Shown here piece by piece: positions 53,152 through 62,051 of a DNA stretch of 64,000 bases. The notes beneath the pieces were generated by a model, which was given only the letters and a program-made list of their open reading frames with translations, was not told where the DNA came from and made no database searches. The DNA comes from Bacteroides intestinalis (GTDB lineage Bacteria > Bacteroidota > Bacteroidia > Bacteroidales > Bacteroidaceae), in assembly GCF_902364365.1 (NCBI RefSeq), contig NZ_CABJDN010000002.1, positions 620,155 to 684,154 on the forward strand, read 5' to 3'. Position 1 is the first letter of the stretch. Every line of letters starts with the position of its first letter. Position numbers and translations under genes: made by a program.

Positions 53152-54831
53152 TTAAAAGAATAAAATAAACTCTTCCAGAGACTTTTCTTTGTCTATACAC
53201 AAATGTTCCTTTAGTCTTAACTTCATTCGGTAAACAGAGTTCCGCTCACAATCGAAAACAAACATCAACTGATTAGTCGTAAATCCTACTTTCAGTAATG
53301 TTGCCAAGATAAGATCTGTTTTTGTCAGAGTATAGTTTGAGTTTAAACGGGAGATAAAATTTGCGAAGATCAAGTCCATGAAATCAAAGAGATTCCGCTT
53401 CTCCTCCAAAGTCATTCTCTGAACGATTAGCTCTCTTTTATTCAGCTGTTCTAACACACAAGAAGCCTTTATACGTATATTTTCACGTAACTCTTTATTT
53501 TCTGCAGTTAATAATATTATTTTTCCGTTCAGATCGGCAATCTTCTTCTTTTTTGCTAACTGCTCTTCTTCACTCTTCTGTTTATACTCACCTATGCGGA
53601 ATGCATATTCTTCTATTTCCTCTTGATTTTTCCTGATTGTATCGATGTTCCGCTGAAAGCGTCTTCTATATTTAGTCCTGATTATTACGATAGCAATCAC
53701 CATTAGAATAGTAATTAACAAAGTTAAGTAGAACTGACTCTCTTTTTCCAACTTAATCTGTTCATTCTCCATTCTTAACTTCTCATTATCATATTTTTTT
53801 TGCAGGGTTAATATCTGTTTCCGCAAGTCTTCATTATGTACAATCTCTAACAAAGAATCGGATTGTTCTTTGTAAAAAAGAGCATCCTTATAGTTCTTCC
53901 TTGTCTTTTCTAACCCAGACAAATAATTATATGCTCCAGCCTGTGTATACCTCTTACTACTCTTCACCACTTTCTTGAAGCATCGTTCGGCCTCATCTAA
54001 ATTTCCCATAGACAGATAAACCTTACCTAAGGATATATAATAGTGATATTGACTAAGAGTATTGGAATCACTCGAAAGAGCTTTCCAGAAAAAGCCAATA
54101 GCCGCTTCGTAATCTTTCTCTTTTTCAGCCATGATTCCAAGTATCTGAAAAAGAGAGGAACGTACCCGATGAGTAGTATCCGGCAAAAGCTTTAATCCTT
54201 CATCCACATACCATCTGGCAGTGTCATTACTGGCTTTCATCATATATCCACGCGCCAGATTCCGGTATCCATACACAACACCTAAAGTATCCCCTGCCAA
54301 TTTATAGTAATCAACCGTCTTCTTGAAGTTCAGAATAGAAGCATCATACATTCTTTGGTTGTAATTCAACATTCCGATATTTTCTTCCAGTAATCCTTGC
54401 AGTTTATGCTCCTGAGTTCCCTCCAATAAAATCTGTGCATTCAGATAAGCATTCATTGCTTCCGTACTTTTATCCTGATACGAAAGCATAATTCCATAAT
54501 AAAAAGATGCCTTTCCGGCTTTTACCTTATCATTATGGCTTTCATAATAATCTATTGCGATTTTTATCAGAGAATCAGATTGCAAACTATCCAGATAGTT
54601 CTTATCACGCGCTTGTGTCAGCAAGAAGGCATAGTCTGCTTGTTGGCGGCCATTTAATTTATCCGGATGAGTTATTTGTTGCAAAAGATATAGTGCACTG
54701 TCCGGATGTATCTCCATACACTCTCTGGCATGCGACAGAAGAACATCTGCTTTATCAACAGAAGATGTACAGTTCCAGAGAAGTCCTAATAGACATAATA
54801 ATGCAGATATCAGATATAGTTTCTTTCGCAT
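53152..54831 (-). CDS. Membrane-anchored TPR protein with LuxR-like C-terminus (second copy)
   Basis: A 559-residue protein of the same layout as that at 43218-44879. N-terminal signal or lipoprotein segment (LISALLCLLGLLWNC), TPR-like helices to about residue 340 (STEAMNAYLNAQILLEGTQE, DYEAAIGFFWKALSSDSNTL, NLDEAERCFKKVVKSSKRYT), a membrane helix (about 367-385: YLTLLITILMVIAIVII), a long coiled coil of Glu/Lys-rich sequence, and a C-terminal helical end (LTKTDLILATLLKVGFTTNQ, then MFVFDCERNSVYRMKLRLKE) that again resembles a LuxR HTH. It follows the sialidase gene and may respond to glycan or peptide signals; that is inference. Confidence 0.72.
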   Translation of the reverse strand: MRKKLYLISALLCLLGLLWNCTSSVDKADVLLSHARECMEIHPDSALYLLQQITHPDKLNGRQQADYAFLLTQARDKNYLDSLQSDSLIKIAIDYYESHNDKVKAGKASFYYGIMLSYQDKSTEAMNAYLNAQILLEGTQEHKLQGLLEENIGMLNYNQRMYDASILNFKKTVDYYKLAGDTLGVVYGYRNLARGYMMKASNDTARWYVDEGLKLLPDTTHRVRSSLFQILGIMAEKEKDYEAAIGFFWKALSSDSNTLSQYHYYISLGKVYLSMGNLDEAERCFKKVVKSSKRYTQAGAYNYLSGLEKTRKNYKDALFYKEQSDSLLEIVHNEDLRKQILTLQKKYDNEKLRMENEQIKLEKESQFYLTLLITILMVIAIVIIRTKYRRRFQRNIDTIRKNQEEIEEYAFRIGEYKQKSEEEQLAKKKKIADLNGKIILLTAENKELRENIRIKASCVLEQLNKRELIVQRMTLEEKRNLFDFMDLIFANFISRLNSNYTLTKTDLILATLLKVGFTTNQLMFVFDCERNSVYRMKLRLKEHLCIDKEKSLEEFILFF

Positions 54832-54861
54832 GTTTCAAGTCTTCTTGTTTTATAACAGTGC

Positions 54862-54869
54862 CAAAGATA
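54862..54869 (-). promoter_or_regulatory. -7 box for the second TPR/LuxR-like gene
   Basis: TATCTTTG on the minus strand is an exact consensus match 30 bases before the ATG, located between the sialidase stop and this gene. Confidence 0.5.
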
Positions 54870-54892
54870 GTAATTTTAGCAATTTATGAGGA

Positions 54893-56533
54893 TCAGTCTC
54901 CAACAATATCTTTCAATTTTATAGCCTGAAATGTTATGTGGGCCACGCTACTTTCATAAAGAATGCCGACTGTTTCTTTATCGACCATTGTAAGACAAGT
55001 ATATCCCCAGTTGTTATCCTCATCCAACAGTAGTTGATGCTCTGGCAGCCAGGTTACCCCTCCATCCAAACTAATCTTAATAGTAATATGATGGCGTCCC
55101 TTCGTTGTATTGGGGTTAGAGAATATGAGTAAATCCCGGTTCAGAACATTGTCACCGGCTTTTACATGAATCAGACTTGCCATGCAAACAGGCTCCTGCA
55201 ACGCTTTGCGCGAAGACTCATGTTCAATCCATGTCTCGCCCAGATCTTCCGTAATCGCTACAGCACGACTTCCACCCCGGTTATCGCGCATATTCAGCAT
55301 CAAGACTCCCGGTTCCACCTCAACAACCTGCGCTTCTGTGGTATTGGTACGTGCTTGATTATGTATTTTCCAAGTTTCACCCTGATCCTTGCTATACATG
55401 ATACCCGCATTCGGCACACGGGTAGAATCTATAAACTGAATGGGAAACACTAATGTGCCATCTTCCATTGTGATCCCACGTCCGGGTCCTTGCAACAAGA
55501 AATACCAAGCAGGATCTTTCACTTGTTCAGTAATGTTAATAGGGCTTGACCAGCTTTTACCGTCATCCGTACTTTTTACCAGAACAAGTTGTGCCGTATG
55601 ATTCAGATCCAGCCCCGGATGTGAACTCCACCAAGCACGTTGATTCCCCATGCCATGTGTCCAGGCAGCAACTATCCATACATTGTTAGTCTTCGTATCT
55701 ACCAATATAGACGGATCGCCCACCCCATTCTGTGCCGAAGGCAGCCCACCCGTTTCACCAAAAGCCAAAGGCAGGCGCATCTTTTCCCACGTCTTTCCTC
55801 CATCTGTACTACGACTTAAACCGACGTCTACATGTTCCTGAAGATCGACACTACTGTTATAACGTACATCATAAACACCTAATAAAGATCCGCTATTAGT
55901 AGTCACCAATCCCGGAATACGATATGCTGTTGAATGATCATCGCCTGCATGACGTACACCTACCCCCATCCGATGCTCAATACTTTTCGGAGAAATAACA
56001 TTCAGAATCGCCTCCTTGCCATCCAAGATAACCGAAGCAATGGCCGCTCTGACCTTAACATCCAACGAAGTTTCCGGTTTCATCTGCAAGCTGACCCAGA
56101 AGAAGTTAATCCCCGGAAACAACTTTTGGTTAGCATCCAGAATAAGGCGTTTTTGAGGTCTAATCACTTCAGCCTTTTTAATAGAATAGGAAGAATTTGC
56201 AGCCAAAGTATTTCCGGCAATATGACTTGATATGTATTCCACAGGAGCAAAGCGATCTTTATCTCTGTCCTGCAGGGCTTCAGTACCACTATAGTAAAGC
56301 TTTACCGCCTGAATACCAGAAAGTTCAGTATCTTCTCCAAAATCCAGAACAACTCTATCCAGCATTGTGCTTTCCTTAGCATCCAGACGCAAATAGAACA
56401 AGACATTATCCACTCTTTCTATCAAAACCGGAACTTGTGTCTCACGGATAAAGATTGTATCTGCAGCCCGGACCACCGGAATGATACATAATAAACAGAA
56501 AAGTATAAAAAACAAAATTACCGGCTTCTTCAT
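54893..56533 (-). CDS. nanH: Exo-alpha-sialidase (GH33)
   Basis: From the ATG at 56533 the protein has 546 residues, preceded by an in-frame GTG at 56599 which would overlap the neighbouring gene. A signal peptide (KKPVILFFILFCLLCIIPVV) is followed by an N-terminal beta domain of about 150 residues, then a six-bladed propeller. The Arg of the RIP motif is in STAYRIPGLVTTNSG. Five Asp boxes of the SxDxGxTW type are visible (STDGGKTW, STDDGKSW, SKDQGETW, TEDLGETW, SLDGGVTW). It releases terminal sialic acid from glycoproteins. Lysine-rich propeller and N-terminal domain layout match Bacteroides NanH. It has its own promoter box. Confidence 0.93.
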   Translation of the reverse strand: MKKPVILFFILFCLLCIIPVVRAADTIFIRETQVPVLIERVDNVLFYLRLDAKESTMLDRVVLDFGEDTELSGIQAVKLYYSGTEALQDRDKDRFAPVEYISSHIAGNTLAANSSYSIKKAEVIRPQKRLILDANQKLFPGINFFWVSLQMKPETSLDVKVRAAIASVILDGKEAILNVISPKSIEHRMGVGVRHAGDDHSTAYRIPGLVTTNSGSLLGVYDVRYNSSVDLQEHVDVGLSRSTDGGKTWEKMRLPLAFGETGGLPSAQNGVGDPSILVDTKTNNVWIVAAWTHGMGNQRAWWSSHPGLDLNHTAQLVLVKSTDDGKSWSSPINITEQVKDPAWYFLLQGPGRGITMEDGTLVFPIQFIDSTRVPNAGIMYSKDQGETWKIHNQARTNTTEAQVVEVEPGVLMLNMRDNRGGSRAVAITEDLGETWIEHESSRKALQEPVCMASLIHVKAGDNVLNRDLLIFSNPNTTKGRHHITIKISLDGGVTWLPEHQLLLDEDNNWGYTCLTMVDKETVGILYESSVAHITFQAIKLKDIVGD

Positions 56534-56568
56534 AGTATAGATAACGTTTATAATAATGTTAGAAGCTA

Positions 56569-56600
56569 CAAAGATAACATTCAATAATAAAAATCCCACA
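56569..56600 (-). promoter_or_regulatory. Promoter of the sialidase gene
   Basis: TATCTTTG (56576-56569) is a perfect -7 box and TGTG (56600-56597, three of four matches) lies 20 bases upstream, inside the end of the neighbouring gene. The sialidase ATG is 36 bases downstream. Confidence 0.6.
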
Positions 56601-57237
56601 TTTGCCGCCTCAAAGTATTTTTTGTTTCATCTTCCTCTTGCTGTAACATTCCTATTTCCTGAAGATGATAGAGCCTCTCCAGCAAAACAACAATCTGCTT
56701 TTCACAAATATGCATATCACATATTTCTTTAATCCAGTCCACGGTTTCTTCGAGAACAACGACAGAAGAAAGGGCAAGCGTCTTTTGCTTTTCCGGTTTG
56801 CGAAGCATATCTGCCAAAAACGCCAGAATTTTAGAAACCATCTTTTTACTACGGCTACGGAAACGGGATTCCGGATTTTTCAAACGCAACAGAAAATATT
56901 CTCCAACCCATAAAGAAGCTATGAACGCCTCGGAAGAAGGCTGCTTTATCCCCTTCCAGAACTTAATCAGGAAAGTATCCACCTCTTCCAAGATATCGTC
57001 TGTATTATCATTTATATAAAATCTGTGTGCAAGGCATTCTATTACACATCCCAATTTAGCCACACAGACTCCATCTTTATTATCAGCGACCACTTTTTCC
57101 GCTTCTCTCAAGAATTTAAAAGCATTATCCTCTTCCATACGGTCGTCATACAACCGGAACTGATGGAATAATGAGAGAGATTGGCACAGCAAGTCATCAA
57201 AAGGGCAATCCGCATCATTCATATTCAAACGATTCAT
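56581..57237 (-). CDS. Hypothetical protein, 218 aa
   Basis: A helical, cytoplasmic-looking protein without signal or membrane segment. Alternating hydrophobic and charged residues (DNAFKFLREAEKVVADNKDG, SSVVVLEETVDWIKEICDMH, KQIVVLLERLYHLQEIGML) predict several amphipathic helices. Two Cys and a Cys-His segment (ICDMHICEKQ) could bind a metal but no pattern is complete. I recognise no family. It reads toward the sialidase gene with a gap of 47 bases, and its last bases carry the sialidase promoter. Either the ATG at 57237 or that at 57222 may start it. Confidence 0.6.
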   Translation of the reverse strand: MNRLNMNDADCPFDDLLCQSLSLFHQFRLYDDRMEEDNAFKFLREAEKVVADNKDGVCVAKLGCVIECLAHRFYINDNTDDILEEVDTFLIKFWKGIKQPSSEAFIASLWVGEYFLLRLKNPESRFRSRSKKMVSKILAFLADMLRKPEKQKTLALSSVVVLEETVDWIKEICDMHICEKQIVVLLERLYHLQEIGMLQQEEDETKNTLRRQMWDFYY

Positions 57238-57390
57238 TCATTTCGAAGCTATAAAGATAGGAACGATAAAGATAATAACAAGCAAAAGAGAGTGGACAAA
57301 ATTAACTTCTGAAAGACAATTAATTTTCAGCACATTATCTTATTAAAAAAGAGTTTTTTCTAATAAGAGGTGGACAATTCAAAAAAGAAA

Positions 57391-57434
57391 TGCGCAACCC
57401 GCTTCACACTTATCAGCGGAAAACGAATTGCGCA
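57391..57434 (-). terminator. Intrinsic terminator after nagB
   Basis: TGCGCAA (57391-57397) pairs with TTGCGCA (57428-57434), with an inner CCGCT / AGCGG stem. On the minus strand it is followed by TTTCTTTTTTG. It lies about 20 bases after the nagB stop. Confidence 0.8.
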
Positions 57435-57454
57435 ATTCACTTTTATAGGAAGAT

Positions 57455-58267
57455 TTACTTCAGCAAAGAAGCCGGATCCAAGTGGTCTGCTTCAATATCC
57501 TTAAAGTAGCGATAGGTACCTACTTTCAACTCAAAAGTAGCAGCATCGTCAGCAACAATGATACCTTTTTCATGCATTTGCAATGCACTGATGGTCCACA
57601 TTTGTGTGATGGCACCTTCTACAGCATGATAGAGTGCAAGGGCTTTGTTATGTCCGTTTACAATAATCATCACTTCCTTGGCAGAAAGTACCGTACCTAC
57701 CCCCACCGTCAAGGCTGTTTTAGGCACTTTATTCACATCGTTGTCGAAGAACCGGGAATTGGCGATGATAGTATCTGTCGTCAGCGTCTTCTGGCGTGTG
57801 CGGGAAGACAAAGAAGAACCCGGTTCATTAAAGGCAATATGCCCGTCGGGACCGATACCGCCCATGAACAGGTCAATGCCACCGTAAGATTTGATCTTCT
57901 CTTCGTAACGGGCACACTCAGCATCCAGATCGGCAGCATTACCATTCAGGATATTGGTATTCTCCGGATTAATATCAATATGGTTGAAGAAATTATTCCA
58001 CATGAAAGAATAGTAGCTTTCGGGATGTTCTTTCGGCAAGCCGACATATTCATCCATATTAAAAGTAACTACATTCCGGAAGGAAACAATTCCTTTCTTG
58101 TTCAGGTCGATTAATTCCTTGTACATGCCAAGCGGTGATGAACCGGTAGGGCAACCCAGGACAAACGGTTTTTCAGGCGTCGGATTAGCGGCCTTAATTT
58201 TAGCAGCTACATAGTGAGCAGCCCACTTAGATACGGATTGATAATCCGGTTGAATGATTAATCTCAT
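57455..58267 (-). CDS. nagB: Glucosamine-6-phosphate deaminase
   Basis: NagB converts glucosamine-6-phosphate to fructose-6-phosphate and ammonia, which links amino sugar catabolism to glycolysis. The 270-residue protein aligns in numbering with E. coli NagB: Asp72 in FNMDEYVGL, Asp141 and His143 in [12 protein letters not shown], and Glu148 in the same block. [17 protein letters not shown] at the N-terminus binds the phosphate. It is 48 bases downstream of the FprA gene, and no convincing promoter lies in the gap, so read-through is likely. Sialidase and the ROK/MFS/SIS group nearby fit a common use of hexosamines. Confidence 0.95.
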   Translation of the reverse strand: MRLIIQPDYQSVSKWAAHYVAAKIKAANPTPEKPFVLGCPTGSSPLGMYKELIDLNKKGIVSFRNVVTFNMDEYVGLPKEHPESYYSFMWNNFFNHIDINPENTNILNGNAADLDAECARYEEKIKSYGGIDLFMGGIGPDGHIAFNEPGSSLSSRTRQKTLTTDTIIANSRFFDNDVNKVPKTALTVGVGTVLSAKEVMIIVNGHNKALALYHAVEGAITQMWTISALQMHEKGIIVADDAATFELKVGTYRYFKDIEADHLDPASLLK

Positions 58268-58315
58268 TGCAATTGTTTTTTATCAGGTTAATAAATTAGG
58301 GGTATTTTCAGTCAA

Positions 58316-59515
58316 TTATTCCCTGTCCTTCTTCAGGCGGTCTGCCATAGAACGTGCCAGATGTTCGCATTGTTCGTAAGTTATGTCCTTCATTGCCTGT
58401 TTCATCTCTACAGGATCGGCTATAATTTCGAATTTGCTTTTTTCAGCAAATTCAGCCATACGTTTTACCGCAGCACCTGCCCAAGTGAACGAACCGAAAT
58501 AGCCCAAATAGCGACCTTTTACCTCACGAATCAATATCTTAGAGAGCAAAGATTCTATATCCGGATAAATCTGGTTACTGTAAGTAGGGCTACCAATAAT
58601 CAAGCCACGATATTTAAAAATGTCTGCAATAATATAAGAAGGATTACTCTTGCTTACATTATGCATTACAATATTCTTAATGCCTTGTGCTGAAAGTTCA
58701 GCTGCAATTGCTTCCGCCATTTGTTCCGTATGACCATACATGGAACCATAGGCAATTACCACACCTTCGTCGGCAGCATAACGGCTCAGTTTATCATAAA
58801 TGCCTATTACTTTACTTATATTATCTGTCCAGACAGGACCATGGGTAGAACAAATAGTCGTAATGTGCAAACCGCCCAGCTTCTGCAAAGCTTTCTGTAC
58901 CGGAGAACCGTATTTGCCTACAATATTAGAGTAGTAACGCACCATTTCGTCCCAATAGCGGTCGGTATTGATACGGGTATCGAGGAAACCGCCATCCAAT
59001 GTACCGAAACAGCCGAAACCGTCGCCGGAGAATAGTACACCTTCCGTTTCGTCAAAGGTCATCATGGTTTCGGGCCAGTGCACCATAGGAGTCAGATAAA
59101 AACGTAGTTTATGATGTCCTAATGCCAGGAAATCTTCATCTTTCACAATGTATTGTTCGCCTGTCACTCCATAGTAGCCTTCTATCATACCGAAAGTTTG
59201 CTTGTTACCTACAATAACAATATCGGGATAATGCTGCTTAATGAGGCGGATAGAACCGGAATGATCGGGCTCCATATGGTTGATGATAAGGTATTGGATA
59301 GGGCGTTCACCTATGATACTTTTTATTTTACGGAGATATACCTCAAAATAACAAGCATCCACCGTATCAATCAGAGCCACTGTTTCGTCGTCTATCAGGT
59401 AAGAGTTATAAGACACTCCATAAGGTAATGGCCACAAACCTTCAAACAGGTGTTTGTTACGGTCATTTACTCCCACATAGTGTATTTTTCCTTTTATCAT
59501 AGTCTTCTGGTTCAT
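58316..59515 (-). CDS. FprA-family A-type flavoprotein (flavodiiron protein)
   Basis: A 399-residue protein (an ATG at 59500 could also start it; this gives MIKGKIHYVGVND, the usual N-terminus). The N-terminal metallo-beta-lactamase-like domain has the di-iron motif NHMEPDHSGS (His80, Glu82, Asp84, His85), and the C-terminal domain is flavodoxin-like with the FMN loop YGSMYGHTEQMAEAI. Such proteins reduce oxygen to water or nitric oxide to nitrous oxide and protect anaerobes. The MBL and flavodoxin halves are complete. It lies between nagB and the radical SAM gene in one direction, and has a promoter box at 59557. Confidence 0.93.
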   Translation of the reverse strand: MNQKTMIKGKIHYVGVNDRNKHLFEGLWPLPYGVSYNSYLIDDETVALIDTVDACYFEVYLRKIKSIIGERPIQYLIINHMEPDHSGSIRLIKQHYPDIVIVGNKQTFGMIEGYYGVTGEQYIVKDEDFLALGHHKLRFYLTPMVHWPETMMTFDETEGVLFSGDGFGCFGTLDGGFLDTRINTDRYWDEMVRYYSNIVGKYGSPVQKALQKLGGLHITTICSTHGPVWTDNISKVIGIYDKLSRYAADEGVVIAYGSMYGHTEQMAEAIAAELSAQGIKNIVMHNVSKSNPSYIIADIFKYRGLIIGSPTYSNQIYPDIESLLSKILIREVKGRYLGYFGSFTWAGAAVKRMAEFAEKSKFEIIADPVEMKQAMKDITYEQCEHLARSMADRLKKDRE

Positions 59516-59556
59516 AATACTTCTTTATTTAGATTGATTCTACATTCAAACAGCCG

Positions 59557-59564
59557 CAAAAATA
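59557..59564 (-). promoter_or_regulatory. -7 box for the FprA gene
   Basis: TATTTTTG on the minus strand matches TAnnTTTG; TATG lies 19 bases upstream (59587-59584). The ATG is about 42 bases downstream. It lies 12 bases before the stop codon end of the radical SAM gene. Confidence 0.5.
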
Positions 59565-59575
59565 AGGCTTTTTTC

Positions 59576-60505
59576 TCACATTTCATATTTCTTTCCCTGA
59601 TAAGCTCCAAGCTGGCGCATTTTTTTTTGTATGCGGTGGTTAAATTCATAATTTTTCAGTCCCCAATCGGGCGCTATTAACAATTCTTTAGGAGACTGTG
59701 AGACAAAGCGTTCTAAGACTAAATCAGGGCGTAAATGCTCTATGTAATCCACTACCAAGTCAATATATTCTTCTACGTCAAACAGATGGAAATCCTCGGG
59801 ATGTTGTTCATATTCATGTGCCATCCGAGTGCCGCGTATCAGTTGTAACTGATGCATTTTCAAGGTGGTAAGGGGGATGCGTGACAGAGTGGAAGCTTGT
59901 GCCACCAAATCTTCGTGCCTTTCTCCGGGAAGTCCCAGTATAACGTGCCCACCTGTAAGAATACCACAGCCGGCAGTGCGTTCTACCGCATCTACCGTAT
60001 CCTGATAAGTATGTCCGCGATTAATACGGAGCAATGTAGCGTCATTCGTGCTCTCAATGCCATACTCTACCAGCAGAAAGGTATGCTTATTGACCTCTTC
60101 CAGATAATGAAGCAGGGCATCCGGCATACAATCCGGCCGGGTACCGATGACCAGCCCGACTACATCGGGAACAGTGAGCGCTTCTTCATATTTTCGCTTC
60201 AAGGCTTCCAACTCACCGTAAGTATTAGTATATGCCTGGAAGTAAGCAAGGTATTTCATCTCAGGATACTTATGCGCAAAAAAAATCTTCCCTTCTTCCA
60301 GCTGCTGGGTAACGGACTTTTCCGTACGGCAATATTCAGGATTAAAAGTCTGGTTATTGCAGTAGGTACAACCACCATACCCCTTTGAACCGTCTCTATT
60401 GGGACAAGTAAAACCGGCATTGAGTGATATCTTCTGTACTTTATACGGAAAATAACGCTTCAGAAAGAGTGGAAATTCATTATATAATATAGGTGCGGTG
60501 TCCAT
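59576..60505 (-). CDS. YhcC-like radical SAM protein (TIGR01212 type)
   Basis: A 309-residue protein from the ATG at 60505; an in-frame TTG at 60526 overlaps the promoter. The cluster-binding Cys are in FTCPNRDGSKGYGGCTYCNN, spaced as in the YhcC subfamily (C-x10-C-x2-C pattern by my count) and unlike the usual CxxxCxxC. Other family blocks are YFQAYTNTYGELEALKRKYE and VGLVIGTRPDCMPDALLHYL and ILTGGHVILGLPGERHEDLV. The reaction is unknown; some relatives act on tRNA. It is the first gene of the minus-strand series 60.5 to 57.4 kb and has a promoter box. Confidence 0.9.
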   Translation of the reverse strand: MDTAPILYNEFPLFLKRYFPYKVQKISLNAGFTCPNRDGSKGYGGCTYCNNQTFNPEYCRTEKSVTQQLEEGKIFFAHKYPEMKYLAYFQAYTNTYGELEALKRKYEEALTVPDVVGLVIGTRPDCMPDALLHYLEEVNKHTFLLVEYGIESTNDATLLRINRGHTYQDTVDAVERTAGCGILTGGHVILGLPGERHEDLVAQASTLSRIPLTTLKMHQLQLIRGTRMAHEYEQHPEDFHLFDVEEYIDLVVDYIEHLRPDLVLERFVSQSPKELLIAPDWGLKNYEFNHRIQKKMRQLGAYQGKKYEM

Positions 60506-60523
60506 ATCCCTGTTATTTAATGA

Positions 60524-60531
60524 CAAAAATA
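60524..60531 (-). promoter_or_regulatory. -7 box for the radical SAM gene
   Basis: TATTTTTG on the minus strand matches TAnnTTTG and lies 19 bases before the ATG. Confidence 0.5.
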
Positions 60532-60646
60532 AGGCTTTTCTTCGAATAGTAGGCTATTTTGTGTTTACAAATAGAGGAATAATTCAGAAGTATCCACACC
60601 AATACACCTTCCTCAGATTTAAACAGTGCTTAAGTCCGACTTATCC

Positions 60647-60663
60647 CTTACCTTCTCCTTCCT
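60647..60663. repeat. Inverted copy of the 11-base repeat
   Basis: CCTTACCTTCTCCTTCC is the reverse complement of one and a half units (GGAAGGAGAAGGTAAGG) of the tandem array that follows at 60671, so a hairpin between them is possible. Confidence 0.65.
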
Positions 60664-60670
60664 ATTAAAG

Positions 60671-60725
60671 AAGGAGTAAGTAAGGAGTAGGTAGGGAGTA
60701 GATAAGGAGAAAGTAAGGAGAAGGT
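60671..60725 (+). repeat. Five tandem copies of an 11-base purine-rich repeat
   Basis: Units at 60671, 60682, 60693, 60704 and 60715 are AAGGAGTAAGT, AAGGAGTAGGT, AGGGAGTAGAT, AAGGAGAAAGT and AAGGAGAAGGT. The period of 11 is close to one helical turn, so all units face the same side of the DNA. Confidence 0.85.
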
Positions 60726-60990
60726 ATAGAGGAAACAAGCCAGGAATAAATTTTATAGCTTAGACACCACCCTATCATAATCTCATAGCACACACAGCAT
60801 CTATTTGTTAACGAACATAAAACGATTCTTTTTCACCTGTACTAAAAAATGTTACACCCACAGATTATCAACATTCTGCCTTACACAACATACGTAGGAG
60901 AGTCCCTCTATTAAACACAATTTAATGATTGGTGACGTATTTTACACACATTTTCCTCCGTTTACAGGCATGGAAAACGAAATAAATTCA

Positions 60991-60998
60991 TAGCTTTG
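60991..60998 (+). promoter_or_regulatory. -7 box for the ROK/MFS/SIS operon
   Basis: TAGCTTTG matches TAnnTTTG and lies 43 bases before the ROK ATG. No TTTG is present at the normal -33 distance. Confidence 0.5.
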
Positions 60999-61040
60999 CC
61001 TAAAACCTCGATCAATCAACCTATTAATACTATAATTACC

Positions 61041-62000
61041 ATGGCTACTATCGCTCTCGATATAGGCGGCACCAAAATAGCCAGTGCTATTTTCCTCCCC
61101 GACGGAAGTATGTTGTTCAACCGGAAGCGCCTGCTGAAAGGAAGAACAGGACATGAAGTGGGCAAGCTTGCTGCAGAAATTCTTGCCAAACTCCTGACCA
61201 TTGCCCGCAGAAGCCGTATTCAAATTGATGGTGTCGGCGTATGTGTACCTGGCATCGTTTATTCGCAAACGGGCCGCGTGTGGGCTCCGAATATCCCCGG
61301 TTGGGAAAACTATCCGCTACAGGAAGTACTGCGTACCGTGACCGCGCCGGGTATTGAAATTTACATCGACAGTGACCGTACCTGCTATATGTATGGAGAA
61401 ATGTGGCAAGGAGCAGCCAAAGAATGCCACAGCGCAGTGTTCATTGCCGTAGGTACAGGTATAGGTGCAGGAATCATCATTGACGGGCACGTGTTGCACG
61501 GGGCAAACGATATCATCGGTGCCACTGGCTGGATGGCATTGCAACCACCTTATAAAGAAGCATATGATGCCTGCGGTTGTTTTGAATATTACGCCTCAGG
61601 AAATGGAATTGGAGCCAGAGTACGGGATGCAGTCCGTGCAAACAAAGCTTATAAAGGGCGTTTGCGCCAGAAACCGATCTGCAGGATTTCGGCTTACGAT
61701 GTATTCAGTGCATACAATGAAAGTGACCCGATTGCTGTTTCTGTCTTGCACAAAGCAATAGAAATGTGGGGAATGGCTTCGGCTAACCTGGTCAGCTTAC
61801 TAAACCCGCAAAAAATAATCTGGGGAGGCGGTGTGTTCGGTCCTGCCTCCATCTTCATAGACGATATCTACAAAGAAGCCTGTAAATGGGGACAACCACT
61901 CAGCATCAAACAGGTGGAATTTGTTGCCTCTCAGTTGTCCGGTAATGCCGGACTGATAGGAGCTGCTTTTCTCGCTATCAAAAAGCACTTGTATGAGTAA
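61041..62000 (+). CDS. ROK-family sugar kinase or regulator-like protein
   Basis: A 319-residue protein from the ATG at 61041; a TTG at 60996 lies in the promoter box. It begins with the ATP-binding signature ALDIGGTKIASAIF, has VFIAVGTGIGAGIIIDGHVL, then ATGWMALQPPYKEAYDACGC ahead of FEYYASGNGIGARV. In ROK proteins a CxCGxxGC motif binds zinc; here it is reduced to ACGCFEYYAS. No N-terminal winged helix is present, so a kinase (for example of glucose or N-acetylmannosamine) is more likely than a repressor. It starts an operon with an MFS transporter and a SIS-domain protein. Confidence 0.85.
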   Translation: MATIALDIGGTKIASAIFLPDGSMLFNRKRLLKGRTGHEVGKLAAEILAKLLTIARRSRIQIDGVGVCVPGIVYSQTGRVWAPNIPGWENYPLQEVLRTVTAPGIEIYIDSDRTCYMYGEMWQGAAKECHSAVFIAVGTGIGAGIIIDGHVLHGANDIIGATGWMALQPPYKEAYDACGCFEYYASGNGIGARVRDAVRANKAYKGRLRQKPICRISAYDVFSAYNESDPIAVSVLHKAIEMWGMASANLVSLLNPQKIIWGGGVFGPASIFIDDIYKEACKWGQPLSIKQVEFVASQLSGNAGLIGAAFLAIKKHLYE

Positions 62001-62051
62001 TCTCATCGCCTTATCACCTTATTATTTTATCACCTTATCATCTTTATTGAT

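Larger units (their letters stand above)
60532..60990. other. Non-coding divergent region with purine-rich tandem repeat
   Basis: This 459-base gap between the divergent radical SAM and ROK genes has no coding frame with family features. It contains five tandem copies of an 11-base repeat (60671-60725), an inverted copy just before it, and three DnaA-box-like words with one mismatch each (GTATCCACA near 60591, TTATCAACA near 60865, TTACACACA near 60952). No tRNA or known RNA was recognised. Confidence 0.6.

Noticed and set aside
60671..60725. CRISPR array
   Set aside because: Units are 11 bases without spacers and no cas genes are present.
60591..60960. Full chromosomal origin call
   Set aside because: The DnaA-like words all have a mismatch and no origin-linked genes are present, so it is kept only as a low-interest finding.
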